Source: a virus. Taken from it: a stretch of DNA of 23,024 nt. Below are positions 1 through 6,258 of the stretch, piece by piece. The stretch is taken from positions 1-23,024 of IMG/VR virus record IMGVR_UViG_3300032092_000274; one strand, 5' to 3'. Under the pieces are notes generated by a model. The model saw only the letters and a program-made list of their open reading frames with translations, ran no database searches and was not told the DNA's origin. The first letter of the stretch is position 1. Each line of letters starts with the position of its first letter. Both the position numbers and the translations under genes were made by a program.

Positions 1-1
1 C

Positions 2-40
2 CAGGCCATCAACTACGCCAAAAAAATTGCCAATGTTTAA
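2..40 (+). CDS. 3' end of an upstream gene (partial)
   Basis: Reading from base 2 gives twelve codons (QAINYAKKIANV) and then TAA at 38-40. This fits the C-terminus of a rightward gene that begins outside the window, because the same strand carries the next six genes with almost no gaps. The peptide is too short to assign a family. The other two forward frames also pass through this stretch, so the assignment rests on operon context. Confidence 0.4.
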   Translation, partial: QAINYAKKIANV

Positions 41-143
41 CTGGCCATTTCCACCGCCAGGGGGGCCAATCCCCTGGTCGCGTAAGCAAGAACGCGATTA
101 CCAAAACCAACGGCGGGACAACTTGCCACCCGCACCATTTTGA
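33..143 (+). CDS. possible 36-aa basic, proline-rich small protein
   Basis: An ATG at 33 overlaps the upstream stop and opens a 36-codon frame ending in TGA at 141-143. The peptide starts MFNWPFPPPGGPIPW and continues with an Arg/Lys/Gln/Asn-rich stretch. Its stop overlaps a TTG at 140 as TTGA, which could start the next gene; the same kind of junction occurs at 9097-9100. Against it, no Shine-Dalgarno sequence is visible before the ATG. The hairpin at 57-77 may simply be the PGGPIPW codons. No family is recognised. It is listed because otherwise about 110 bases would be empty in a very compact operon. Confidence 0.3.
   Translation: MFNWPFPPPGGPIPWSRKQERDYQNQRRDNLPPAPF
57..77. other. short perfect stem-loop
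   Basis: CCAGGGG (57-63) and CCCCTGG (71-77) form a perfect 7-bp stem around a 7-base loop. No T-run follows on either side, so it is not a typical intrinsic terminator. If the 33-143 frame is real, the hairpin is coding sequence. A weaker TCGCG/CGCGA pairing lies just downstream. Confidence 0.3.
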
Positions 144-154
144 AAGTTACTGCA

Positions 155-481
155 ATGAAAAAAATGATTCGCATTGATGTTGACGGCCCTTACTACCCAA
201 AACCAACTTTTTACCAACGCGCTTGGAATTGCCTGGTTGTGGTGGTAATTGCTGTCGGTCTTGTCGCCTGGTTGTCCGGTTGTTCAACAACCACAACCGG
301 CGGCGCCCAGGATTTGGTTTTGGATAAAAGTATCCAACCAATGTCGCGGAATGAAGTTGTGTCGGCCATTGGCGATTGCCAGGCCAACGGGCTTCGTGCC
401 GTGTTGATGTACGGCAAACGCAAGGTCAACGGGTACACCGCCGACGTTGTGATTGACGTTACTTGTGCTCCCAAATGGTAA
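155..481 (+). CDS. putative phage lipoprotein / membrane-anchored small protein
   Basis: The protein has about 108 residues from ATG 155. A TTG at 140 or an ATG at 164 in the same frame are alternatives, and none has a strong ribosome-binding site. A polar stretch of about 25 residues is followed by a strongly hydrophobic segment (LVVVVIAVGLVAWL) and LSGC, a good lipobox with its lipidation cysteine, then Thr-rich sequence. The n-region is long for a lipoprotein signal, so a single-pass membrane protein is the alternative. The C-terminal half is a small soluble domain ending close to a second and third Cys (DCQ, VTCAPKW). The gene sits directly before the recombination genes. Phage lipoproteins elsewhere act in superinfection exclusion or as outer spanins, but nothing here proves either role. 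The family is not recognised. Confidence 0.7.
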   Translation: MKKMIRIDVDGPYYPKPTFYQRAWNCLVVVVIAVGLVAWLSGCSTTTTGGAQDLVLDKSIQPMSRNEVVSAIGDCQANGLRAVLMYGKRKVNGYTADVVIDVTCAPKW

Positions 482-492
482 AGGAAACCACC

Positions 493-1122
493 ATGAAAGT
501 TTATAAAGCAATCAACGCCGTCCAGGCTGAATTGTCCACGGTCGGCATCACAAAAGATCGTCGCAATATGCAAGGCAGCGGTTACAACTTCCGCGGCATC
601 GACGATGTTTACAACACCATTGCGCCTTTGTTGGCCAAACATGGTTTGTGCATTTTGCCCCGTGTGCTGGCGCGTGAATGCGTCGAACGCGTAAGCCAAA
701 AAGGCGGTGCGTTGTTTTACATTACCGTCGAAGTCGAATTCGATTTTGTGTCTGCTGAAGATGGTTCCAAACACACCGTCAAAACCTTTGGCGAAGCAAT
801 GGACAGCGGCGACAAAGCCACCAACAAAGCAATGTCGGCCGCGTACAAATACGCTGCATTCCAGGCGTTTAGCATTCCAACCGAAGCCGACAACGATGCC
901 GATGCACATACGCATTCCGTGGCTGCCGTACCTGACATTACCGACCACCTGGCGGCCATCCAAGCCAGCGCCAACAGCGAAGAATTGGCCAAAGTATTTA
1001 AAGAAGCATTTGACGCTTGCCAGGGCAACCAGGCGCTTCAAACCAAAGTAATGGCAGCCAAAAAAGAACGCGTGGCCCGTGCCAAAAAAGAATTATCAAC
1101 CAAAGGAAATGAAAATGTCTGA
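493..1122 (+). CDS. erf: ERF-family single-strand annealing recombinase
   Basis: The protein has 209 residues, about the usual ERF length. Two family signatures are visible: the N-terminal block around residues 32-52 (NFRGIDDVYNTIAPLLAKHG) and the block at about 100-131 (GEAMDSGDKATNKAMSAAYKY followed by AFQAFSIPTE). ERF proteins, named after P22 Erf, form rings on single-stranded DNA and anneal complementary strands for recombination or genome circularisation. ATG 493 was chosen because AAGGAAA lies just upstream (481-487) and the family match begins there; an upstream TTG at 463 would overlap the previous gene. The C-terminal third is Lys/Ala/Glu-rich and variable. The stop overlaps the exonuclease start by 8 bases, so the two are probably co-translated as an annealase-exonuclease pair. 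Confidence 0.93.
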   Translation: MKVYKAINAVQAELSTVGITKDRRNMQGSGYNFRGIDDVYNTIAPLLAKHGLCILPRVLARECVERVSQKGGALFYITVEVEFDFVSAEDGSKHTVKTFGEAMDSGDKATNKAMSAAYKYAAFQAFSIPTEADNDADAHTHSVAAVPDITDHLAAIQASANSEELAKVFKEAFDACQGNQALQTKVMAAKKERVARAKKELSTKGNENV

Positions 1123-1741
1123 CGAAATCGAACAACGCACCGACGAATGGTTTGCCGCCCGCCTGGGCAAAGTCACCGCGTCCAAAGTGGCCGACGTGAT
1201 GGCCCGCACAAAGTCGGGTTATTCCGCAACGCGTGAAAACTACATGGCGCAACTGGTGGTCGAACAAATCACCGGCACACGCCAGGAATCGTTTACCAAC
1301 AGCGCCATGCAATGGGGAACCGACCAGGAACCTTTTGCCCGCGGCGCATACGAAGCCGCCACCGGCAACATGGTTGAGGAAGTGGGTTTTGTGAACCACC
1401 CAACCATTGCGATGGCTGGCGCGTCACCTGACGGCCTGATTGGCGACGACGGATGCGTGGAAATCAAATGCCCCAACACGGCCACCATGATTGAAACGCT
1501 GCTGACCGGCGCCGTGCCGCAAAAGTATTTCGCGCAAATGCAATTCCAAATGGTTTGTGCTGGCCGCGCCTGGTGCGATTACGTCGTGTTTGATCCACGG
1601 ATGCCAACCAAAGCGCAACTGTTCATTAAGCGCGTACAGCGTGACGAAGTGTTCGTGGCCGACATGGAAGCGGAAATCATCAAGTTCCTGGCCGAAACCG
1701 CGGTCAAGGTCGATCAACTTAAAAAAATCATTGGGGAATAA
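1115..1741 (+). CDS. YqaJ-family viral recombinase / exonuclease
   Basis: The protein has 208 residues. The N-terminus has the YqaJ signature (EQRTDEWFAARLGKVTASKV, residues 6-25). The PD-(D/E)xK-type active site is visible as D106 in SPDG, the E116-I-K118 triad element, and Q141/Q143 in the AQMQFQM helix. The family comprises lambda-exonuclease-like 5'-3' dsDNA exonucleases that make 3' overhangs for an annealing partner, here the ERF protein encoded just upstream. ATG 1115 was chosen because AAAGGA sits 7 bases before it; the in-frame GTG at 1079 would lie deep inside the ERF gene. Four bases separate its stop from the next start. All expected catalytic residues appear present. Confidence 0.92.
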   Translation: MSDEIEQRTDEWFAARLGKVTASKVADVMARTKSGYSATRENYMAQLVVEQITGTRQESFTNSAMQWGTDQEPFARGAYEAATGNMVEEVGFVNHPTIAMAGASPDGLIGDDGCVEIKCPNTATMIETLLTGAVPQKYFAQMQFQMVCAGRAWCDYVVFDPRMPTKAQLFIKRVQRDEVFVADMEAEIIKFLAETAVKVDQLKKIIGE

Positions 1742-1744
1742 ATC

Positions 1745-2014
1745 ATGGCAAAACTTATTAACGAAATCACCGTAATCACCGGCACGTACAACAACGCCCA
1801 AGGCCAACAAAAGAATCGTTACCAGCGGATCGGCTCAATCATTGATACCAAAAACGGGCCAATGCTCAAAATTGACGTGATCCCGCTGAAGGAAGGCGGT
1901 TGGGACGGTTGGGCATACATCAACGAACCACGCGAACGCGACGAACAGCCGCAACGCCGCCAGGCGCCCCAGGGCAGCGGGTTCGACGATATGACCGACG
2001 ACATTCCGTTCTAA
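1745..2014 (+). CDS. small SSB-like protein with acidic DDIPF tail
   Basis: The protein has 89 residues; ATG follows GGGGAATAAATC. The first 60 residues look like a short beta-rich domain (ITVITGTY, then KNGPMLKIDVIPLK and GWDGWAYINEP). A charged Gln/Arg linker follows, and then the C-terminus DDMTDDIPF. Bacterial SSB proteins end in an almost identical acidic tip (DDDIPF) that recruits partner proteins, and the gene directly follows an annealase and an exonuclease. A single-stranded-DNA-binding or partner-recruiting role is therefore inferred. The protein is shorter than canonical SSB (about 110-180 aa), and I cannot confirm a full OB fold from the sequence alone. Confidence 0.75.
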   Translation: MAKLINEITVITGTYNNAQGQQKNRYQRIGSIIDTKNGPMLKIDVIPLKEGGWDGWAYINEPRERDEQPQRRQAPQGSGFDDMTDDIPF

Positions 2015-2024
2015 GGGGCTGGCC

Positions 2025-2540
2025 ATGCAATTGGATTTTTTTGGCGACGAAGGCCAATACCTTTCGCAATTGAAAACCAACTGGCGGGCCACCATCGAAG
2101 GCGACGGGGGCAATTGCCCCTGTTGCGGGAAGTGGGGCAAGGTAAGCCCCCAGGGCATGAACGAAACCCGCGCCCTGGGGCTTTTGTGGCTTTCCAGGGC
2201 CGCTTGTGATGAAGACGGATGGATAGATATTCCCCGCACGGCCCCGCGTTGGATGCTGCGCGGCAAAACCTACACCACAACCCAACATTGGGGGCTGGTG
2301 GAATCAGCCGGAACCAGGGAAGACAAAACCAAAAAGTCCGACGGGTTTTGGCGCCTGACGGCCAAGGGCTTGCATTTTGTCGTTGGAAGCATTACCGTTC
2401 CAAAAAAGGCATACATTTACAACAATGTTGTCGAAGGTTGGTCGGACGAATGCGTTTCGTTTAGGGATTGCTTTGGCCGCCATTTCAATTACGACGAAGT
2501 GATGGCCGACAATTTCAATCTGAATGCAATCAAACTTTAA
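2025..2540 (+). CDS. conserved phage protein, Cys motif plus possible winged helix
   Basis: The protein has 171 residues; ATG is preceded by AAGGGG. It starts MQLDFFGDEG and has a CPCC metal-site-like motif near residue 31. A helix (ALGLLWLSRAA) follows, then a segment typical of small replication-side phage proteins (DGWIDIP, TTTQHWGLVE, SDGFWRLTAKGLHFV). The alternation of helices and a W-x-LT-x-KG-L-x-FV strand resembles a winged-helix DNA-binding fold, but this is inference only. A second Cys pair sits in the C-terminal part (SDECVSFRDCFG). No catalytic motif is evident. It is co-directional with the recombination genes with only small gaps, so an early DNA-metabolism or regulatory role is likely. 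Confidence 0.72.
   Translation: MQLDFFGDEGQYLSQLKTNWRATIEGDGGNCPCCGKWGKVSPQGMNETRALGLLWLSRAACDEDGWIDIPRTAPRWMLRGKTYTTTQHWGLVESAGTREDKTKKSDGFWRLTAKGLHFVVGSITVPKKAYIYNNVVEGWSDECVSFRDCFGRHFNYDEVMADNFNLNAIKL
2107..2120. repeat. 14-base perfect palindrome inside the Cys-motif gene
   Basis: GGGGCAATTGCCCC at 2107-2120 is a perfect palindrome. It covers codons for the Gly-Asn-Cys-Pro segment of the CPCC motif, so coding constraint may explain it. It lies about 25 bases upstream of a second, larger hairpin. Confidence 0.4.
2145..2185 (+). terminator. terminator-like hairpin inside a coding region
   Basis: AGCCCCCAGGGC (2145-2156) pairs with GCCCTGGGGCT (2172-2182) with one bulged C, around a 15-base loop. 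TTTT (2182-2185) follows on the plus strand. The shape is that of a GC-rich intrinsic terminator with a short U-tract, but it lies wholly inside the 2025-2540 gene. It may be coincidental or an attenuator within the rightward operon. Confidence 0.3.
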
Positions 2541-2552
2541 GGAATGCCCACC

Positions 2553-2765
2553 ATGCAACAGCAATTGCAATCAGGGTCGGCTTTGCCCGAACCGTGGGTG
2601 TGTCCACTTTGCTACACCACCGGCTGCACCGCGCCAGGCAAATGCAAAGAATTGGCGCTTCGTAATCACGTCCTGGATGAAGTGGCTGCGGAATTCGACA
2701 AAATGACGGCCTTTGGCGATACCGCGGCATCGTTTGCGGTGTTTGTCCGGCAAATGAAACGTTAG
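2553..2765 (+). CDS. small protein with CxxC-type zinc-site motif
   Basis: The protein has about 70 residues. ATG 2553 is preferred over ATG 2544 because AAGGA at 2538-2542 is correctly spaced from 2553 but nearly touches 2544; the AAGGA-to-CCACCATG layout repeats the one before the ERF gene. Four cysteines in the order CX2CX4CX5C (CPLC, GC, KC, about residues 17-30) suggest a small zinc-binding knuckle, followed by a helical tail (LDEVAAEFDKM). It is the last gene of the rightward operon, and its TAG overlaps the stop codon of the convergent endolysin gene. The function is not recognised; a nucleic-acid-binding accessory is possible. Confidence 0.65.
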   Translation: MQQQLQSGSALPEPWVCPLCYTTGCTAPGKCKELALRNHVLDEVAAEFDKMTAFGDTAASFAVFVRQMKR

Positions 2766-3190
2766 GCAAACGCCCGCGTTCCGGCCTTGTCAATAATCAG
2801 GGCTTGGCGTCGGGGCTTGTCGCCGTCTTTGTTTGGAATGCTTATGTGCGTCCAACGGTCGAATTCGCGGATTACCTGGTCGTATTTGATGCCCGACGCA
2901 ATGACGGCCCGCACCACCTGGTCGGGCGTCATGCCAGGAATGCGAAGGTCGGCAGCGCAGCCAATACGGTGCTGGCTGGTGTCTTTTGATCCAACCGCAT
3001 CATTAACGGCTTTGCTGCGAAACGCCGAATTCACCATCACCGGCTTGCCGCCCAACACGATTTTGACTTCTTCCAGGAAATCGGCCAGGCGAACCAGATT
3101 GGCCATTTCCGCGTCGTTTGGCGTATTGTCCAGGTCGCGGTGATCGGTGAACGTCAATTCCTCAAAGGAAAAGTGTTCCGACAATTTCAT
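2762..3190 (-). CDS. M15-family peptidase endolysin
   Basis: The protein has 142 residues, typical of single-domain phage M15 endolysins. The zinc site is visible: SQHRIGCAADL supplies H74 and D81, and WTHISI supplies H115. R58 in SAFRS matches the conserved substrate-side arginine segment. The family (Peptidase_M15_3 type) cleaves peptide bonds in peptidoglycan stems. ATG 3190 overlaps the stop of the upstream holin candidate as ATGA, so the start is probably translationally coupled; no strong Shine-Dalgarno sequence is needed or seen. There is no signal peptide, so access to the cell wall would need a holin. It is the last gene of the leftward late operon, and its stop overlaps that of the opposing gene. 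Confidence 0.9.
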   Translation of the reverse strand: MKLSEHFSFEELTFTDHRDLDNTPNDAEMANLVRLADFLEEVKIVLGGKPVMVNSAFRSKAVNDAVGSKDTSQHRIGCAADLRIPGMTPDQVVRAVIASGIKYDQVIREFDRWTHISIPNKDGDKPRRQALIIDKAGTRAFA

Positions 3191-3354
3191 GCGTCAGGGG
3201 TTACGGCGCCAATCAAACCCGCAACGGCCAGGCCAGCCGAAATAATCATGTCGGCCATGCCTGGTGCAATAGGCACACCAATGGCGGTCAACAACAACAC
3301 AATCCCGCGCCAGGTGGATGGTTCTTTAAGGCGTTCCAAAATGTATGCTTTCAT
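3187..3354 (-). CDS. short holin-like membrane protein
   Basis: The protein has 55 residues from ATG 3354, which is preceded by GAGGAAATC. The frame is open further upstream, but that part lies inside the neighbouring gene and has no good start. The N-terminus is amphipathic (MKAYILERLKEPSTWRG). Two hydrophobic stretches (IVLLLTAIGVPIAPGMA and MIISAGLAVAGLIGAV) follow, and the tail is short (TPDA). This length and arrangement match the short two-segment holin-like proteins often found beside phage endolysins. The stop overlaps the endolysin start by 4 bases. It probably forms the lesion that releases the endolysin. Confidence 0.8.
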   Translation of the reverse strand: MKAYILERLKEPSTWRGIVLLLTAIGVPIAPGMADMIISAGLAVAGLIGAVTPDA

Positions 3355-3361
3355 GATTTCC

Positions 3362-3601
3362 TCACTTATGAAAATAACTTGACAAATAACCGACGACGCT
3401 GGACGCCGCCGACACCAGGGCCATACCAGCCCAAAAGCCCCCGCGGCCTTGATTGGCCAGGGCCACCAGTTTTTCCAACTGGCCTTCCATCTTGTCCATT
3501 TTCTTGTCCATGTCGTCAAACCGGCGCTCGTAATCCTGAACCTTTTGCCAAAGGACGCCGTATTTCACGGGATCAATTTCTGCTTGTGCCATATCGTTCA
3601 T
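3362..3601 (-). CDS. XhlA-like membrane protein with coiled coil (lysis cassette)
   Basis: The protein has 79 residues. It begins with a charged heptad-like helix (KVQDYERRFDDMDKKMDKME) of about 40 residues, followed by a Gly-rich hinge and a single C-terminal membrane segment (FWAGMALVSAASSVVGYLSSYF). This layout resembles XhlA-type phage lysis accessory proteins, which act at the inner membrane together with a holin. ATG 3601 overlaps the stop of the 886-aa gene as ATGA and has no separate Shine-Dalgarno sequence, so coupled translation is likely. A second ATG at 3592 is possible. No Rz/Rz1 spanin pair was recognised in the cassette. Confidence 0.72.
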   Translation of the reverse strand: MNDMAQAEIDPVKYGVLWQKVQDYERRFDDMDKKMDKMEGQLEKLVALANQGRGGFWAGMALVSAASSVVGYLSSYFHK

Positions 3602-6258
3602 TTTTTAATCAAATCTTGGATGGGGACAAAACGCTGTTGCGTGTTTTCAAATGCCTTTTGTTCGGCCTGGGCCTGTGCTTTGGCTTGTTTTCTAGCCGTA
3701 CGTTGCCCTAAAAGTTCATTCGTAATTAAACCGGCGGTTGTTCCGGCTGCGCCAGCGGTTGATCCAAGCGTTGCGGCTTCAGTACCAACACCAGCAATAG
3801 TTGCCGCGCCTTTTTGCAACAATTGTTCTTTGATCTTGGAACCTAGTTTTTGTTCCACGTTGATTTTTTGAACGGCTGCGCCTTTATAACCGGTGTCGGT
3901 GGCCAGGATGTGAACGGCATTGTGGTAATCACGTAGATTGGCCATTTCGTCAGGCGTAAATACACGGTTCATTACCTCGCGGTTGTCGTTCATGTATTTG
4001 GTCAACTGGCGCGGTGTCTTTTGTTCCGCAACGCGGTTGGCAAATTGCGCTTTGATTTCCGACAACGCGGCCGTGGCCTGGGGTTGCAATTCCGGCGGGA
4101 CATTTCTCAAAGTATCCAAAACATGGGTTATTTGATCCACCGGCATATCGGCAATTGTTTGCGCGACTTTTTCAATTGGAACCTTACGATTTATTCCATT
4201 TGGCCCTTCAGAATCCAAAATTTTTGCAATTCCGTTTGGATTGTCCAAAGTATTTTTACGAAGTTCAACTAAAGCCCGTGCATCCTTGTAAAGCGGGGTG
4301 TTTGTGTCCAAGTTGGCCAGCACGTCTTCGTCCACCGCTTCTTTTAATTTGCGGTGCAAATTGGCATTTTTTCGGTCGTAATTTTCATTGAGGAATTGAC
4401 GGAAATTTTCTGCTGTTTTGGCATCGGTTGGCAATAGATTTCCATCTTTGTCAATCATTTTCAATTGCTTCATTCGCGCTTTAGCAATGTTGGTCAAGCC
4501 AATGGATTCGGTGTTGGCCAACGTCAGCGATTCGTCGCCCAAAACTTTTAAAATGTTGTTGGATTCGACGGGAATATCTTTGGCAATTGCATTGCGTTCG
4601 GCGTAAATTTTTTCAGTCGCTTTGTCAAAATAATTTTTTAAACCATCCAATGGTTTTAAAAGTGTGTTTCCGCGTTTGTAAACTGTGCTTTCGTCCAGGC
4701 CAACCGTGCCACCGGTGTTTTTGACTTGTCGTTCGGCAAAATCTGCCAAACGCTTTTGTTCGTCGGCAAACTTTTCCTTCAAAAAATTACCGGCGGCCGT
4801 GTCGGTGTTCGACGTGGCGTAATTGGTAGCGCGTTCTTTGCCTTTGCCTTCAATGGCAGCCAGGTCGGCGGCATGATCCGAACCCAAAACGCGATTTATT
4901 GTTTGGGCGCGGGCATACTGTTCGTCCAATGGCAAACCGTTTTCGGCATACTTAACTTCAGAAAAAGGCGCATCGGGCGTGGTAGGTTTGGCAGTTCCGG
5001 ACACGCCAGGCGTCGATTCTGCTGGCGCTGGTTGACCTTGCGTGGCCGATTGGCGTTCGGCTTGATAACGTTGATCCAATTCGTCCACGTTGCGTTTCAA
5101 TTCAACGCCAGGCGCCTCGACCCCAGGAACGGCCGCAGCCGCTTTGGGCTTGATGTTGGTAGTACCAGGCGCAATTGCTTCAACAACCGTTCCAACGGCC
5201 CGCTGGACTGGTTCGGGCGTCACGGCTTTAACAGCCTGACCAACATAACCGGCTTCCCGTCCAATTGCGCCGGTAACGGCTTGAACGGGTTTGGTTTTAG
5301 CAATTGCTTTGGCGCCACCAGGAATCAAAAACGTGGCCTGGTTGACCATGTTTTCCACGTCGCCTTTGGGAATGTTAATTCCTTGGCTTTGCAAACCTTG
5401 TTGGATTGCATCAACACCTTTTTCCAAATTGGCGCCAATGTAATCCATAACTTGGCGGCTGGCTTCGCCTTTGTATTCCGGCGTTCCGGTCACGCCTAAA
5501 GCGCGGCCCACAACGTCTTTGGGGCTGGTGGTTTCGGCTTTGGCTTTGGCTTCGGCTGCTTCAGGCGACATTTGTGTGCCGTAGTAAGCCCGCGCCAGCG
5601 GATAAGCCAAAACGTCCATTGTTCCGGTAATTGCATTTATGCCAACGTCGGCCACGCTGGCGGCTGCACGGCCTTGGCCGCGTAGGAATTGGCCAACCTT
5701 GCCGACAACGCCGCGGGGTTTTTCAACTTCGCCAGGCTTTGTTGTAAATGCTTCCTGAACCGCGCTGTTAATGTTTTGCGGGTTGAAATCGGCAAACCCT
5801 TGTGGGGTTTCCGTGCCGGTTGTTTGGCCAGGCATCAACACCGCGTGAACGGGGTCTTTTTTGCCAAGCGGCCGATGGATGCCAAAACGGTTCAGGAAAT
5901 CTTCGGGAACCTTGCTGGAAATGTCCACCGCTTCGGTGTGAAACGTGGATTGACCTGGGGCGCTGGCTGGATCAATTGGCGAAAACACGCCAGGCTTTCC
6001 AGCCTTACTTTGAGCAAATAATTTTTCTTGTTCAGCGCGGGTGCGAACGCCGCTGGTGATCGGCATATCCGTGCCGAATTCTTGTTTGTAAGCCGCCTGG
6101 GCTTTTTGCAAGTTGGCAAGCAACGCGGGGTTCAACCCTTCCAAATTGACCTGGCTTGGCTGTCCTGGTTGGCTTGATGGCTGCGGTGCGGCTTTCGGTT
6201 TACGGCCAAATGCTTGCCCCACCGCATTGTCAATGTCGGCAAGGTTTAAGGTTTCCAT
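3598..6258 (-). CDS. large internal virion / DNA-ejection protein with N-terminal M15-like peptidase domain
   Basis: The protein has 886 residues; ATG 6258 shares a base with the upstream stop (TAATG) and follows GGGGGC. Residues about 40-145 look like an M15/VanY-type peptidase: SGVRT near 69-73, FHTEAVDI with H107 and D112, and DPVHAV with H138. The usual H-to-D spacing is 7; here it is 5, so the motif is atypical and activity is uncertain. The 13-residue pattern IxxAVxxAFxxKP occurs at residues 9-21 and again at 163-175, on either side of the domain. The rest is low-complexity Pro/Ala linker, long helical sequence and an Ala/Gly-rich hydrophobic stretch near the C-terminus. By position it matches P22 gp16, the last ejection protein (about 609 aa). 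It probably crosses into the host with DNA and opens peptidoglycan. Confidence 0.8.
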   Translation of the reverse strand: METLNLADIDNAVGQAFGRKPKAAPQPSSQPGQPSQVNLEGLNPALLANLQKAQAAYKQEFGTDMPITSGVRTRAEQEKLFAQSKAGKPGVFSPIDPASAPGQSTFHTEAVDISSKVPEDFLNRFGIHRPLGKKDPVHAVLMPGQTTGTETPQGFADFNPQNINSAVQEAFTTKPGEVEKPRGVVGKVGQFLRGQGRAAASVADVGINAITGTMDVLAYPLARAYYGTQMSPEAAEAKAKAETTSPKDVVGRALGVTGTPEYKGEASRQVMDYIGANLEKGVDAIQQGLQSQGINIPKGDVENMVNQATFLIPGGAKAIAKTKPVQAVTGAIGREAGYVGQAVKAVTPEPVQRAVGTVVEAIAPGTTNIKPKAAAAVPGVEAPGVELKRNVDELDQRYQAERQSATQGQPAPAESTPGVSGTAKPTTPDAPFSEVKYAENGLPLDEQYARAQTINRVLGSDHAADLAAIEGKGKERATNYATSNTDTAAGNFLKEKFADEQKRLADFAERQVKNTGGTVGLDESTVYKRGNTLLKPLDGLKNYFDKATEKIYAERNAIAKDIPVESNNILKVLGDESLTLANTESIGLTNIAKARMKQLKMIDKDGNLLPTDAKTAENFRQFLNENYDRKNANLHRKLKEAVDEDVLANLDTNTPLYKDARALVELRKNTLDNPNGIAKILDSEGPNGINRKVPIEKVAQTIADMPVDQITHVLDTLRNVPPELQPQATAALSEIKAQFANRVAEQKTPRQLTKYMNDNREVMNRVFTPDEMANLRDYHNAVHILATDTGYKGAAVQKINVEQKLGSKIKEQLLQKGAATIAGVGTEAATLGSTAGAAGTTAGLITNELLGQRTARKQAKAQAQAEQKAFENTQQRFVPIQDLIKK

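Noticed and set aside
60-140. tRNA-like stretch ending in CACCCGCACCA
   Set aside because: No T-loop consensus, no anticodon arm and no acceptor pairing could be drawn.
211-1041. Long open frame on the minus strand (276 codons) across the lipoprotein and ERF genes
   Set aside because: It is antisense to well-recognised ERF sequence, contains no family signature, and arises from codon bias of the real genes.
3355-3519. Upstream extension of the holin frame
   Set aside because: It overlaps the XhlA-like gene and gives Trp/Arg-rich nonsense, and the ATG at 3354 has a good Shine-Dalgarno sequence.
4726-5499. 257-codon plus-strand frame opposite the 886-aa ejection protein
   Set aside because: Its composition (Arg/Phe/Gly-rich) is that of an antisense shadow, and it runs against a compact leftward operon with no ribosome-binding site.
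3598-6258. 886-aa protein as a tape-measure protein
   Set aside because: The virion module is of the short-tailed P22 type, no other long-tail genes are present, and the position matches the last ejection protein.
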